Below are positions 17,295 to 26,659 of a stretch of DNA of 43,047 bases, piece after piece. The position numbers were made by a program, and so were the translations under genes. Below the pieces are notes generated by a model, which saw nothing but the letters and a program-made list of their open reading frames with translations, was not told the DNA's origin and ran no database searches. Location of the stretch: positions 1 through 43,047 of the forward strand of contig NZ_JANQBD010000047.1 of the NCBI RefSeq assembly GCF_024722015.1. Reading direction: 5' to 3'. Positions within the stretch are counted from its first letter, which is position 1; the number at the start of each line of letters is the position of its first letter. Source of the stretch: Paenibacillus radicis (ex Xue et al. 2023). GTDB taxonomy: Bacteria > Bacillota > Bacilli > Paenibacillales > NBRC-103111.

Positions 17295-18158
17295 ATGAAA
17301 ATTATGAACTATATGAATCTGAATCAGCATCCGGTTCAGCTTTCTTTTAGCAAAGACCGGACGGATGAATTTACGGATATCTTTCACGCCCATCAGGGAA
17401 TGGAACTTCTCTATGTCCACAAAGGGCAAGGAAGTGTCGTTGTCAATCAACAAATAGTCGAGCTGTCGCCAGGCTGTCTTGTCTTTTTCCGGCCCTTTCA
17501 GCTCCATCGTATCCAATTGAATCTTAGTCCGGGATCGCCTTATATTCGTTCATTATTTGTTTTTGAGCCTGCTGTTCTGGATAGCTTTCTAGCGCCGTTC
17601 GTCACGCTGCAGTCATTTTTCCGCCAGCTGTGGAAAGGCTCTGCAAGTCCGCAAATTTTTACCGGATTGCCGCAAGAGTCCGTTGAACGGCTGCTGAGTG
17701 ATTACCGGAAGCAGCTTTCCGCCGCAGTCCCTGAAGCACTGCTTGAAGAACAGATGCTATTCTTGGTTGCGCTATTGCAGCTGTTAAAAAGCCGCGGAGG
17801 CTCCATACTTCCAACCGCTTCTCCTATTCAATCTAAGTCTACCGCCGCTGAGCTTGTCATGGAATGGATCGAGGAGCATTACATGGAGGAATTCCAGCTG
17901 GATCAGTTAGCCAAAGCCGTTCATCTATCCCCCAATCATGTATCGGCGGTTTTCCGGCAATCGATTGGGACGAACATTACTGAATACTTAACGGCACGGC
18001 GCATCCGCCAAGCTTGCTGGCTTCTGAAAACTAGTGATATGACGGTTCAAGAGATCGGTCTCTCAATCGGTCTGAGCAATTTTTCTTATTTTTGCCAACT
18101 GTTCAAAAAGAATGTCGGTCTTAGCCCCTATCGGTTTAAAAGATCCTCTCAATCATAA
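17295..18158 (+). CDS. AraC-family transcriptional regulator
   Basis: 287 residues: an N-terminal cupin sensor (IFHAHQGMELLYVHKGQG, then LSPGCLVFFRPFQLHRI) and a C-terminal double helix-turn-helix (FQLDQLAKAVHLSPNHVS and MTVQEIGLSIGLSNFSYF), ending FKKNVGLSPYRFKR. The ATG follows GAGGTG with seven bases between. It is divergent from the GH2-GH88 genes; the 173-base gap should hold both promoters (a TATGATAAAAT -10-like element lies near 17246), and it is the likely activator of those genes. A plus-strand terminator follows it. Confidence 0.93.
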   Translation: MKIMNYMNLNQHPVQLSFSKDRTDEFTDIFHAHQGMELLYVHKGQGSVVVNQQIVELSPGCLVFFRPFQLHRIQLNLSPGSPYIRSLFVFEPAVLDSFLAPFVTLQSFFRQLWKGSASPQIFTGLPQESVERLLSDYRKQLSAAVPEALLEEQMLFLVALLQLLKSRGGSILPTASPIQSKSTAAELVMEWIEEHYMEEFQLDQLAKAVHLSPNHVSAVFRQSIGTNITEYLTARRIRQACWLLKTSDMTVQEIGLSIGLSNFSYFCQLFKKNVGLSPYRFKRSSQS

Positions 18159-18175
18159 GCTTTAAAAGCCAAATA

Positions 18176-18221
18176 AAAAGCCGTACTCCACTTCCACTAG
18201 GAAAGGGTTCGGCTTTTAGTC
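18176..18221 (+). terminator. Terminator of the AraC gene
   Basis: AAAAGCCG (18176-18183) pairs with CGGCTTTT (18210-18217), and the right arm ends in a T-run. It lies 17 bases past the stop codon. Confidence 0.85.
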
Positions 18222-18247
18222 ATTTAAAGATTGAACTAGAGATTCCT

Positions 18248-18661
18248 CTACAAACAACTGAACCCCATAGGACGATCACGCTTACTGTAATTTACAAGGT
18301 AATATTGCGCTGAGGCCGTATCATTTTTTAACCTTAACTCTACATACTCATCGTTCTTCCTAAGCAATCCGACATTGATTTCAAAATACTTGGCCCCATG
18401 AATCGCATCTACCGGCTTGGACTTAGTGCCCTGCTTGGAGACGGTAAGTCTTTCGTTGATAGACACAATACGAGCACATTGAAATTGTGAGTACTTTTCG
18501 CTATAAATACTATTCAGTGAAGATTCAATTTCAGTGTGCAATTCTTGCAGCAATGCCTCTTCAATAGCTTTTTCACGTTGAGGCTCCCCATAAACTGTAG
18601 CTTGATGTCCTATCATCGTTAAGGCTAGCAATGCCTCTGCTGCTATAACACGCATCTTCAA
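18248..18661 (-). CDS. Small secreted protein, DUF3888-like
   Basis: About 137 residues with a probable signal peptide (MKMRVIAAEALLALTMIGHQ). The mature part has a helical region (EEALLQELHTEIESSLNSIY) and a beta-rich C-terminus (YFEINVGLLRKNDEYVELRLKND style) ending near a single cysteine. Length and pattern recall DUF3888 proteins of Bacillales, but the match is loose. The TTG at 18661, directly before ATG, has GGGGTG six bases upstream and gives the signal peptide; the longer frame from 18691 would hide it. Function is unknown. It is followed, 441 bases further along the same strand side, by the AraC terminator region, so it is probably a single-gene unit. Confidence 0.55.
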   Translation of the reverse strand: MKMRVIAAEALLALTMIGHQATVYGEPQREKAIEEALLQELHTEIESSLNSIYSEKYSQFQCARIVSINERLTVSKQGTKSKPVDAIHGAKYFEINVGLLRKNDEYVELRLKNDTASAQYYLVNYSKRDRPMGFSCL

Positions 18662-18747
18662 TACAATCACCCCATTGGATAGATTGCCCAATTAGCATGA
18701 TTATATGACTAGAACCAATCCTGCCTTGCCCCGATTATCCACGCTTC

Positions 18748-21700
18748 TTAGTCGTCCCAATTGGCGCGATAACCATTTTTGAACAGGCCTGTGTATTCCA
18801 GCTTGCCATCGCCATCGAACAGCTTGCCTTGTCCTTCAGGCTTACCTTCCTTCAGCTCTCCTTCATAAATACCACCATCGGCTTGATAGAACTTCCCTGT
18901 CCCCTTCAAGATCCGGTTTACCTGCACTACACTGCCGCTAGCATCGGTGAAAGCTCCCTTTTCCCCAAAATCACCATAATCGAATATCCCCGCATACACG
19001 ATGCCGTCGCTATAATATAAAGTGCCTTTGCCATGGAAGCTGCTCTCTTCAAACTCTCCTTCATAAAGCAAACGCCCTTTGTTTGTATATTGGCGCCCCT
19101 GCCCAGACCATTCCCCGTAATCAAAAGAACCCTCATAAATAACTTGGCCTTCCTTATTCAATTCCTTGCCTTGCTGAATATATCCGTCTTTATAAGTGCC
19201 CTCGTAATATTTGACACCTTCCGAATCATAAGACATCCCTTGACCGTGAGGTTTTCCTTGTTCAAATTGACCCCGATAAGAGAGACTGCCGCTCGCCCGA
19301 TACAATTCTCCCTTTCCTTGCATAGTGCCTTTATCAAACTCACCCTTATAAATCGAACCGTCCGCTTTGCGGTACATCCCCTCGCCCTGTCCCTGACCGT
19401 TCTCAAGCTTCCCGCCTGATGCACTTTGGAAAGCGCCGATGATCCCGAATTCATTCTCTTTAAACTCGCCTTCGTAACTGTCACCGTTGTAATAAACGAG
19501 CTTGCCCTTGCCGTGATGCTTGCGATTCTGAAAACCTCCTGTATAGAAGGGAACCCCCTCACGATATTGAGTTCCTTTGCCCTCCCAGGTGCCGTCGGCA
19601 TATTCGCCTTCGTATGTCAGCTTGCCTTTCCAATCATACTCTTTGCCACTTCCGCTTCGCTTGCCATCCTTATAGCTTCCTTCATATCTTAATTTGCCGT
19701 CCTTGCCATATTCTTTGCCTGGACCGTTACGCTTGTCATTCCGGTACTCCCCGTCAAACTCAAGCTCACCTTTGAGCGTATACATTTGCGTGTGTCCGTT
19801 CAATTCGTTATGTTCAAAGGTTCCTGTTGTTTTCCCTTCGCGCGGCGAGTAATAGGAGCCCTTACCATGAAGATCGCCATTGACAAGCTCCCCTTCATAC
19901 CAATCCCCATTTGTATAAAAATGTACTCCCGTTCCATTATTCATGTTGACTAGCTCTTTCCCGGAGGAATCCGTAAACTTTCCTTCATGAAAGCTCTCAT
20001 CCTGGAAGTTCCCCACATATTTGGCCCCGTTGGAGTAGTACATGATCCCTTCATGAAAGCTGTTTTTGCTAAATTTCCCCTCGTACCATAAATAGGATTC
20101 CCCAATGTAATACTTGCCTTCAATGATCTCCTGATCATTGATCTTGCCCTCGAATCGGACTCCATCCGTATAGTGAAGCGTTCCGTAACCTCTCTTAATG
20201 TTTCTAACAAAGTCACCGGAGTACGAGCTCCCGTCGTCATAATAGATGGTCCCTTTTCCATGAAGGCTGTCGTCCACGAAATCGCCGACATATACGAGCC
20301 TTCCTTTGGCATTATACAATTTCCCCGGGCCGTTCAGCTTTCCTTTGACAAAGAAGCCTTCCAAACGTTCGCCTGAGACGTATACAAGCTTTCCTTGACC
20401 GTCCAGCAAGCCGTTCTTGAACTCGCCTTCCATCTGGAGCTTGCCGTTTGCCTCGTATTGCTTCCCATAGCCGTCAATTTGTCCTTGATCCCATTGGCCC
20501 TCGTAAAAAACATCCCCGTTTGGATAGTAGCTAGTCCCTTGTCCCTGCTGCTTGCCTTCCGCTAAACCACCGCTATAAGCCAAAAAATGGGCCTTATCAT
20601 CGTACAGCTTCCCTTGGCCGTTCGCTGTTTTGGTTGCGATTTGCACTGAAGCGTTGGCCTCATTCCAATGTACTTCTTTACCGGATGCCTCCCCAATAAA
20701 GCGCAATGGAACAAAGGTGACACCGTTAATTATCCGGGGTTCTTCCGACAGCACCGTACTCTCGCCATTGACGAGCGCCGCTTTTTGCCCGATGGTTAAC
20801 TTAATATCCGCCTGTTTACTTCGGCCCGATACCTCTTGTGTAGCTTCATTCCAATTAACTGTAAGCCCGAGCTTTTCAAAAATCTTTCGAAAAGGAACCA
20901 ATACCGAGCCATTCACATTGACGGGCGGCTCTTCAAAGCTCAGCTTCTCATCATCAATAAATACAGGGATCACAACTGATATGTCGGGAAATAATTCTTT
21001 ATCAAACTCGACCTTCACACCACGTTCAAGCAGCCCTCGTATAACTTCCTTCGCCTCTTGCTGCAGCGGGTTTCCTTTTAAATTCACCTCCTGCAAATGT
21101 GTCAGAGCGGATAGCGGCTTAATATCCTGAATCTTATTGCCGTTTAGTCCAAGCTTGCGAAGCTCCTTAAGATTCGATAGCACAGATAGGTCGCTTAAGC
21201 CTGTATTTGATAGATACAAATTTCTAAGACCGGTGATTTTACTAATTTCCTGCATATCCGCTATAGCGTTATACGATAAATCCAGAAAAACCAATTGCTG
21301 AAGCGCGGAAATACCCGCAATACTTTTGACTTCGGTTTGGTTCAGAAAAAGATCCTGCAGCGAAGTTAAGCTCCATAAAGGAGCAGCATCGGATACAGGG
21401 TTTCTGCTTATAAATAAAGTTCTTAACCGGTTCAAGCTTTTTAAAGCCCGAACATCCTTAATTTCATTTTTGGATAAATCCAGCATAATTAACTGATTCA
21501 GACTGCTGAGCGGATATACATCGGAGATCTGGTTATTGGAAAGCACCAGCCGATTGAGCTTCTTAGCGAATTGAAGACCCGCCAAATTTTTGATGCTATA
21601 GCCCTTGGACGCATTCAACGAATTAATAGGAGCCAAATCGTCTATCGTAAGCTCCCCTTGCTGCTTCTTCAATTGATCCCGAAGTGCTCTCTCCATCTCA

Positions 21701-21807
21701 GTGTCGGGAATCAGTGTGTTCGTGTCCGCCCAAGCCGAACCCGGCTGGATTAGCAGAGTGACCATCAGAGCCAGTATCAGCAGCTTGAATAAATGTGTAC
21801 GCATCAT
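18748..21807 (-). CDS. Secreted LRR, stalk-domain and MORN-repeat protein
   Basis: 1019 residues. Order: signal peptide (1-27, cut near AWA-DT), internalin-like leucine-rich repeats (about 60-255; units such as LNRLVLSNNQISDVYPL), a copper-amine-oxidase-N-like stalk domain (about 275-395; VLVPFRKIFEKLGL and FVPLRFIGEASG), and about 25 MORN-type repeats to the end (pattern YxGxFxxGxxxGxGxxYxxDG). No anchor motif or C-terminal membrane segment is seen, so it is secreted or held by the stalk domain. MORN arrays form elongated beta-hairpin rods; their role outside cells in bacteria is unclear. The combination with LRR suggests a surface or matrix scaffold. It is preceded and followed by unrelated genes and is probably transcribed alone. 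Confidence 0.88.
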   Translation of the reverse strand: MMRTHLFKLLILALMVTLLIQPGSAWADTNTLIPDTEMERALRDQLKKQQGELTIDDLAPINSLNASKGYSIKNLAGLQFAKKLNRLVLSNNQISDVYPLSSLNQLIMLDLSKNEIKDVRALKSLNRLRTLFISRNPVSDAAPLWSLTSLQDLFLNQTEVKSIAGISALQQLVFLDLSYNAIADMQEISKITGLRNLYLSNTGLSDLSVLSNLKELRKLGLNGNKIQDIKPLSALTHLQEVNLKGNPLQQEAKEVIRGLLERGVKVEFDKELFPDISVVIPVFIDDEKLSFEEPPVNVNGSVLVPFRKIFEKLGLTVNWNEATQEVSGRSKQADIKLTIGQKAALVNGESTVLSEEPRIINGVTFVPLRFIGEASGKEVHWNEANASVQIATKTANGQGKLYDDKAHFLAYSGGLAEGKQQGQGTSYYPNGDVFYEGQWDQGQIDGYGKQYEANGKLQMEGEFKNGLLDGQGKLVYVSGERLEGFFVKGKLNGPGKLYNAKGRLVYVGDFVDDSLHGKGTIYYDDGSSYSGDFVRNIKRGYGTLHYTDGVRFEGKINDQEIIEGKYYIGESYLWYEGKFSKNSFHEGIMYYSNGAKYVGNFQDESFHEGKFTDSSGKELVNMNNGTGVHFYTNGDWYEGELVNGDLHGKGSYYSPREGKTTGTFEHNELNGHTQMYTLKGELEFDGEYRNDKRNGPGKEYGKDGKLRYEGSYKDGKRSGSGKEYDWKGKLTYEGEYADGTWEGKGTQYREGVPFYTGGFQNRKHHGKGKLVYYNGDSYEGEFKENEFGIIGAFQSASGGKLENGQGQGEGMYRKADGSIYKGEFDKGTMQGKGELYRASGSLSYRGQFEQGKPHGQGMSYDSEGVKYYEGTYKDGYIQQGKELNKEGQVIYEGSFDYGEWSGQGRQYTNKGRLLYEGEFEESSFHGKGTLYYSDGIVYAGIFDYGDFGEKGAFTDASGSVVQVNRILKGTGKFYQADGGIYEGELKEGKPEGQGKLFDGDGKLEYTGLFKNGYRANWDD

Positions 21808-21954
21808 TGTACGAAGTCCCCTTCATCATAAAATAGCTAAACCCTTGGCTGCAATGGCTCAAGTCCTATTCAATTTAACCACAATCTTCCATATTAATAA
21901 ATACTTTTGCAAGCCGTTTCAAGAAAGACAATAAAATTTATATTTCTGCCGCCA

Positions 21955-21993
21955 AACAAAAAAAAGCCCGCTCAGCGCCTGCTGTTACGAGCT
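21955..21993 (-). terminator. Terminator of the orphan solute-binding protein gene
   Basis: On the minus strand AGCTCG pairs with CGGGCT, with a second inner stem (CAGC/GCTG), followed by a run of eight or more T. It lies 18 bases past the stop codon. Confidence 0.85.
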
Positions 21994-22010
21994 TTCATCT
22001 TTCATGTGAA

Positions 22011-23666
22011 TTAACGGGTGGTCAGGTCCCATTGATTAACCTCATCTGTTATTTGGTTTCCGCCTTGTTCAGACCACTGCCCCAAAAATACGTCAAATGA
22101 ATCGATAGACGCCTTGCCGTACACGATCTTTAAGAAGGTTTCCTTCTCCAATTTCTTCAGCAGCGGCCATCTTGAAGCCATGGATGGTGTGTTTGGACCT
22201 ACAAACTCGTTCTTCTGTGAATAAGCCGCCTGAATATCGCCGACGATTCGTCCTTCCAGAAATAAGCGGGATGTAGTAGCAGCCAATTTCTTTTCATACG
22301 GAGAATGAATGCGCCCCTGGAATACGCGTTGTTCTATACTATCCCCGCTAATAACCATGGGAGGTGCGCTGCCCGGTCCAAACAGCAAAAAATTGGATAT
22401 CGTACTGCCTGACCCGGGAAAATCATAGATGGCTTGGCCATCTTTAATAATATAGTCGTATCCTTCAGCGTAACCATTAACAAAATCCGACTCGGGATCC
22501 TCGATCAATGAGCCGTACACCTGATCCCAATAAGCAAATACAGCGTCCATGTGGGAAAAGTCCTTACGGAAAAAATAACTCCCGTATGACAGCCGCGAGC
22601 CGAGTCTGCCGATTTTACCATCCGGTCCCGCAGGGTAAGGAATTGGCTTAAACACACCCGGACCGAGCGGGCTTTCACTTAGAGGCCATCCCCCCATCCA
22701 GCCGGGACCTGAAATAATTCCCGCGGCTCCTGATGTGAATACGGCGGCGGCTTGCTGCTCATCGTGGGTACCGAAGTCCGGATCCAAATAACCTTTTTCA
22801 TACCAATCGGCTAGTCGGGCAAGCGCCGGCTTTACTCCCGGCTGAATAGAACCGTAAGCAAGCTTGCCGTCCTTCATCCGGTTCCACTGATCGGGCTGAT
22901 CCCCATAGGCCCCAAATAAGAAGCTGACATTTCCCATCCAATTGTTCAACGAATTTTTCCCTGCAAGAGCCAATCCAATCGTATCCTTTTTGCCATTTCC
23001 GTCAGGGTCTCCGTTGATGAATGCATCCATAACCGTTTCCAGTTCATCCAGGGTAGTGGGCGGCAGCAAATGCAGCTTATCCAACCAATCTTGACGTATC
23101 CACAGAATCGGATCTCCTACCTTGCCATCGGATATTTGCGGCAGCCCCCAAGCTTTACCTTGTAAAGAGACGGTTTTCCACACATCCTTGTTTTTTTCAT
23201 AAGCCTCTTTGACCCGCTTGGGAGCATAGGCCTCAAAGGCTTCTTCGACATTCATAATTTGACCCGAATCGACCAGATCGCCCAACAGCTCGGGAATATC
23301 GTGATTAGTAAGAAACAACACATCAGGCAGCTCGTCTCCACCTGACAGGGCGAGTTTGATCTTGGTAGCAAGCGCCGCGTTCTGGTCGGTTACAATCCAT
23401 TTGTTCTTTTGAATAATACCTAACCTGTCCTTAGCCCATCGCGTTATCGGGTTATTCTCCGTTGTATCGTTATATTTCAGCTTATCGTAATCCCGCAATG
23501 CTTTTGCTGTTGTAATAACAACCGGCGGATTAAATTTAACGGCTTTCTGAGCTTTCGATTCGACCGAAACCGCTTGTGGAACCGGCTCGCTCTGGCAGCC
23601 CGGCAGCGTAGCTATTGCCAAGCTAATAAGTAGTTTGGTTTTAATAAACTTATGCTTATGCAGCAT
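22011..23666 (-). CDS. Extracellular solute-binding lipoprotein (LplA-like, orphan)
   Basis: 551 residues. The N-terminus is a lipoprotein signal with lipobox LPGC (Cys24). The mature protein has the family 1 solute-binding fold of carbohydrate ABC importers: GGDELPDVLFLTNHD, KAWGLPQISDG, ILWIRQDWLDKLHL, a calcium-site-like DPDGNGKKDT, and GAAGIISGPGWM. Large proteins of this type (LplA group) serve complex oligosaccharide uptake in Paenibacillus. No permease, ATPase or two-component genes are next to it, so it must share a transporter encoded elsewhere or work only as a sensor. The gene stands alone between two terminators. Confidence 0.92.
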   Translation of the reverse strand: MLHKHKFIKTKLLISLAIATLPGCQSEPVPQAVSVESKAQKAVKFNPPVVITTAKALRDYDKLKYNDTTENNPITRWAKDRLGIIQKNKWIVTDQNAALATKIKLALSGGDELPDVLFLTNHDIPELLGDLVDSGQIMNVEEAFEAYAPKRVKEAYEKNKDVWKTVSLQGKAWGLPQISDGKVGDPILWIRQDWLDKLHLLPPTTLDELETVMDAFINGDPDGNGKKDTIGLALAGKNSLNNWMGNVSFLFGAYGDQPDQWNRMKDGKLAYGSIQPGVKPALARLADWYEKGYLDPDFGTHDEQQAAAVFTSGAAGIISGPGWMGGWPLSESPLGPGVFKPIPYPAGPDGKIGRLGSRLSYGSYFFRKDFSHMDAVFAYWDQVYGSLIEDPESDFVNGYAEGYDYIIKDGQAIYDFPGSGSTISNFLLFGPGSAPPMVISGDSIEQRVFQGRIHSPYEKKLAATTSRLFLEGRIVGDIQAAYSQKNEFVGPNTPSMASRWPLLKKLEKETFLKIVYGKASIDSFDVFLGQWSEQGGNQITDEVNQWDLTTR

Positions 23667-23945
23667 GGAGGCATAATCTCCTCTCTTGGCAATTTACAGA
23701 GGAATCCGAATCCTCAGCAGCGTCCCTGCCGGGTCCAGCCGTCCGTATCCTATCCCTTCTTATTAAGCTTATAGGAGAGCAGCAGGAAATACAATTACTA
23801 TGAGATGTTTGATTTACCACAAATTATAAGAAAAGCTTCTGATCGATGCCCTTTCGAGGAAGAGACATTCGTGTCTTAGTTGTAGCTTTTCTTGCAATAT
23901 CAGACTTCTTCAGCTCCGCTGAAAACTTATAAAGGCTGATATTAT
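23667..23945. other. Intergenic stretch with a nested hairpin
   Basis: No gene is seen. AATATCAG (23896-23903) and CTGATATT (23936-23943) form outer arms around an inner TTCAGC/GCTGAA stem. It may be a small RNA-like hairpin or operator. Upstream of it, 23670-23780 should hold the promoter of the solute-binding protein gene on the minus strand. Confidence 0.5.
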
Positions 23946-23980
23946 AGAAAAAGGGAATAGGACTAAATCTCCTACTCCCT
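23946..23980 (-). terminator. Terminator of the aroA-like gene
   Basis: On the minus strand AGGGAGTAGGA pairs with TCCTATTCCCT (one G-T pair) and is followed by TTTTTC. It lies 48 bases past the stop codon. Confidence 0.85.
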
Positions 23981-24027
23981 GCCTGGCCTGCCCGCCCAAG
24001 ATGGCGCTATAATTTAAAATAAGCCTC

Positions 24028-25377
24028 TCAAATTATGACCTGCAGCCCCAGCTTCCGCATATCCTCGAAATAAGACGGGCAGGTTTTGGACACACAGCCT
24101 GGATCTCGCAGACGTAAGCCCCCTACCCGAGAGCCGATCAATGCGAGTGACATCGCCATCCGGTGATCATCGTAAGTATCCAGCGCCTCGCCAGCAGCAG
24201 GCATCCCCGGATGAACGGTCAGGCCGTCGCGGCGTTCCTCCACTTGAATGCCAAGACGCGTCAAGGAGTCGCACATAGCGCTGATCCGGTCACACTCATG
24301 AGTGCGGATATGCTCCACATCCGTTATCGTAATTGGCGCGTCGGCGAATGGGGCAAGTGCCGCAAGGGTTAGCGTCTGGTCCGACATTTCCCTCATGCTG
24401 ATGGTGAAGCCACCTTGCAGCATTTCTGGCCCCCAGAGCTCAATCCCTTCAGCATCGCTGTTCACCTTGCATCCCATCCGCTCAAACACCTTGAGCATGC
24501 CGAAGTCAGGCTGGAGTGTGGCTGCGGTCAGATTTGTAATCCGTATATGGCCGCCGGTCAGAGCCGCATAGGCCAGAAAATAGCAGCTGGTGGAAGCATC
24601 CGCCTCCAGTTGAACATTCTGGCCCTGATACCTCTCGGGCTCGATGATAAAATGATCATAAGCCTCGTTATGCTCCACTACAACACCGTAACGCTTCATG
24701 AGCTCTATAGTCATTCCTACATAAGCATGCTGCACCATTTTATCGGCTACCCTTATTTCGGTCCTTTGCTTGGCATAAGGGCTCGCAATAAGCAGACCGC
24801 TTAGAAACTGGCTCGAAACCGCCCCCGATACCGTCACTTTTCCTCCGGCAAGCCCCCTCGCCTCAATGCGAATCGGCAATTGCCCAATGTCTGCTGTATA
24901 CCGAATATCCGCACCCATTGTATTTAATGCCTTGATCAGAGGCCGGACAGGCCGCTCACTCAAGCGCCTATTTCCTTCCAGCAGCCAACTGCCCCTGCTG
25001 CCGGCTGCCAGCGCACCTGGCAGAAACCGCGCGATAGTGCCCGCCGCTCCGATATACAAGCTGCCTGCCGGATTAGGCCATTCCCCACCGGTTCCTTCTA
25101 TCGATACCGTATTCCCCTCTACTTGCAAGCTAACGCCAAGCTGTTGCAGAGCATTCAGACACCAATAGGAGTCATCGCTGCGCAAAATATCCCCAAGAAT
25201 CGAAGAGCCCTCTGCCAAAGCAGAAATAAGAATGGCACGGTTCGTGTAGCTCTTACTTCCAGGTACTGCAATTGCTCCGTCAGGTGGCTTCGTTGGCGGG
25301 TGAATTTCTACCTCCTCCCTGTCGTAAAGCGCCGCCCATGGCGAGCGAGAATTTCGTTCCGGTTCTACCCTTCCCAT
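24028..25377 (-). CDS. aroA: EPSP synthase (3-phosphoshikimate 1-carboxyvinyltransferase), atypical
   Basis: 449 residues from an ATG preceded by GAGGTG at seven bases; a longer frame to 25470 would add 31 unsupported residues. The enzyme joins shikimate-3-phosphate and PEP in the chorismate pathway. Present are GSKSYTNRAI (Lys42), SSQFLSGLL, PDFGMLKVFERMG, HECDRI, YDDHRMAMSLAL and SKTCPSYF. Two motifs differ from textbook enzymes: the PEP loop reads GAAGTIARF (110-118) where GN(A/S)GT is usual, and HECDR stands where K(E/Q)(S/T)DR is usual. The gene is not in an aromatic operon and is divergent from a LysR regulator. It may be a second, specialised copy. The core catalytic Lys, Glu, Asp and Arg appear kept. 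Confidence 0.87.
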   Translation of the reverse strand: MGRVEPERNSRSPWAALYDREEVEIHPPTKPPDGAIAVPGSKSYTNRAILISALAEGSSILGDILRSDDSYWCLNALQQLGVSLQVEGNTVSIEGTGGEWPNPAGSLYIGAAGTIARFLPGALAAGSRGSWLLEGNRRLSERPVRPLIKALNTMGADIRYTADIGQLPIRIEARGLAGGKVTVSGAVSSQFLSGLLIASPYAKQRTEIRVADKMVQHAYVGMTIELMKRYGVVVEHNEAYDHFIIEPERYQGQNVQLEADASTSCYFLAYAALTGGHIRITNLTAATLQPDFGMLKVFERMGCKVNSDAEGIELWGPEMLQGGFTISMREMSDQTLTLAALAPFADAPITITDVEHIRTHECDRISAMCDSLTRLGIQVEERRDGLTVHPGMPAAGEALDTYDDHRMAMSLALIGSRVGGLRLRDPGCVSKTCPSYFEDMRKLGLQVII

Positions 25378-25498
25378 TTTTTGAACACCTCTTCCAAAAG
25401 CCTCTGTCAAGCTGCCTACTGCTTGTTCACAGAGCTTCCCAATAGTTGAGCCCGCTGTCCTGACTTGCATGCTTCGAGCTGTTAGCTTTATTATAGGG

Positions 25499-25529
25499 AA
25501 TAGTTAGACATATAAATAATTGAACTATT
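25499..25529. promoter_or_regulatory. Candidate LysR operator in the aroA-lysR gap
   Basis: AATAGTT (25499-25505) and AACTATT (25523-25529) form an inverted repeat with a 17-base spacer in the divergent promoter region. LysR proteins bind such dyads near their own promoter. Confidence 0.55.
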
Positions 25530-25558
25530 TTATATAATCCATAGAGAGGATCTATGTC

Positions 25559-26479
25559 ATGAGTGCAATGGATCAGTACAAAGTGTTTTATTACACGGTG
25601 AAATGCGGGAGTATTACTAGAGCCGCGCAGGAGCTCTATATAACGCAGCCGAGCGCCAGCTATGCTATTAAGCAATTGGAGGAGCAGCTGGGAGTTCGTC
25701 TGCTAGTGCGCAAGCCCAAGGGAGTGGAAATGACGGAGGAAGGCAAGGTGCTGTACCATTTTGTAGAGCAGGCCTATGGATTGATTCTAGCCGGAGAGCG
25801 TAAGATCAGCGAGATGAAGTCTGTTTTAAGCGGGACGATCCGTCTAGGAGCCAGCGACTCGTTGTGCAAGTATTATCTCCTCCCTTTTCTCGCCGAGTTT
25901 CACAAGAAGGCACCGGAAGTACGCATCTGTCTGTCTCATGGAAAAACCGAGGATATTCTAAAACGGTTAGGCGACGGAGCTATCGATTGCGGCATCGTCC
26001 ACCTACCTGTAGATGACCGGATTCAGGTGCAAGCAACCAAAACGATACAGGACTGCTTTGTTGCAGGTCCAGAGTATGCCCGTTTAGCTGATTCCCCCTT
26101 AACTCTCAAAGAATTGGTCAGAAACCCGTTCGTCATGCTTTCGGCTCACAGCCGTTCACGCACCTTTTTCCACGCCTTCCTTCACACCTACGGCATCGAT
26201 GTAATGCCCGACATTGAGCTCGGATCGGTGGATCTGCTTATTGAATTCGTCCGTAAAGGGATGGGCGTCTCCATGCTTCCAAGGGATTTTGTGAAAGAAG
26301 ATCTCGAGGCAGGCACGCTCTTTGAGATTAAAGTGATCGAACCGATACCATCCCGTTCTATAGGGGTTGTCACCTTGCCTGACGGCACCTTGCCCTTCAC
26401 TTCTTTGTTTTTTGTTAAGGAGCTAACAGCACATTTGAAGCCTGCTGAAGGCCCGGAGTCAATTGAACTACAGATTTAA
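25559..26479 (+). CDS. LysR-family transcriptional regulator
   Basis: 306 residues. The N-terminal winged helix-turn-helix is typical (MDQYKVFYYTVKCGSITRAA, then TQPSASYAIKQLEEQLG), followed by a periplasmic-binding-type effector domain (from about 90, TIRLGASDSLCKYYLLPFL). ATG at 25559 has GAGAGGA eight bases upstream; an ATG five bases earlier is out of frame. It is divergent from the aroA-like gene with an 181-base gap to the chosen aroA start, and by the usual LysR logic it should regulate it. The effector is unknown. Confidence 0.92.
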   Translation: MSAMDQYKVFYYTVKCGSITRAAQELYITQPSASYAIKQLEEQLGVRLLVRKPKGVEMTEEGKVLYHFVEQAYGLILAGERKISEMKSVLSGTIRLGASDSLCKYYLLPFLAEFHKKAPEVRICLSHGKTEDILKRLGDGAIDCGIVHLPVDDRIQVQATKTIQDCFVAGPEYARLADSPLTLKELVRNPFVMLSAHSRSRTFFHAFLHTYGIDVMPDIELGSVDLLIEFVRKGMGVSMLPRDFVKEDLEAGTLFEIKVIEPIPSRSIGVVTLPDGTLPFTSLFFVKELTAHLKPAEGPESIELQI

Positions 26480-26561
26480 GTCTAAAGTCCTAAATTTATC
26501 TTAATGTAAAAAGGATATTCAACTCCCCTGTCAAATACTATCCATTACAAAATATACATCT

Positions 26562-26652
26562 TCCGATGTCAAAGGCAAACCTGCTCGAAAGGGAGGGACG
26601 CAAAGCCACGGGCCTAAGGTTATATACTACGGCAGCCGAGTTCCCAACGAAG
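26562..26652 (+). ncRNA. c-di-GMP-I (GEMM) riboswitch aptamer
   Basis: The segment carries the GEMM-I signature in order: AAAGGCAAACC, a GAAA tetraloop in CTCGAAAGGG, GGGACGCAAAGCC, ACGGGCCTAAGG, and ACGGCAGCCGAG. These are the conserved core, tetraloop and tetraloop receptor of the class I c-di-GMP riboswitch. A -10-like TATACA ends about ten bases before it. It is followed by a terminator hairpin and then the start of a GGDEF gene, so c-di-GMP probably controls transcription of an enzyme that makes it. Confidence 0.93.
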
Positions 26653-26659
26653 GTTCTTA

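Noticed and set aside
23667..24027. A small protein gene in the gap before aroA
   Set aside because: Only short frames without ribosome binding sites; the hairpins explain the visible structure.
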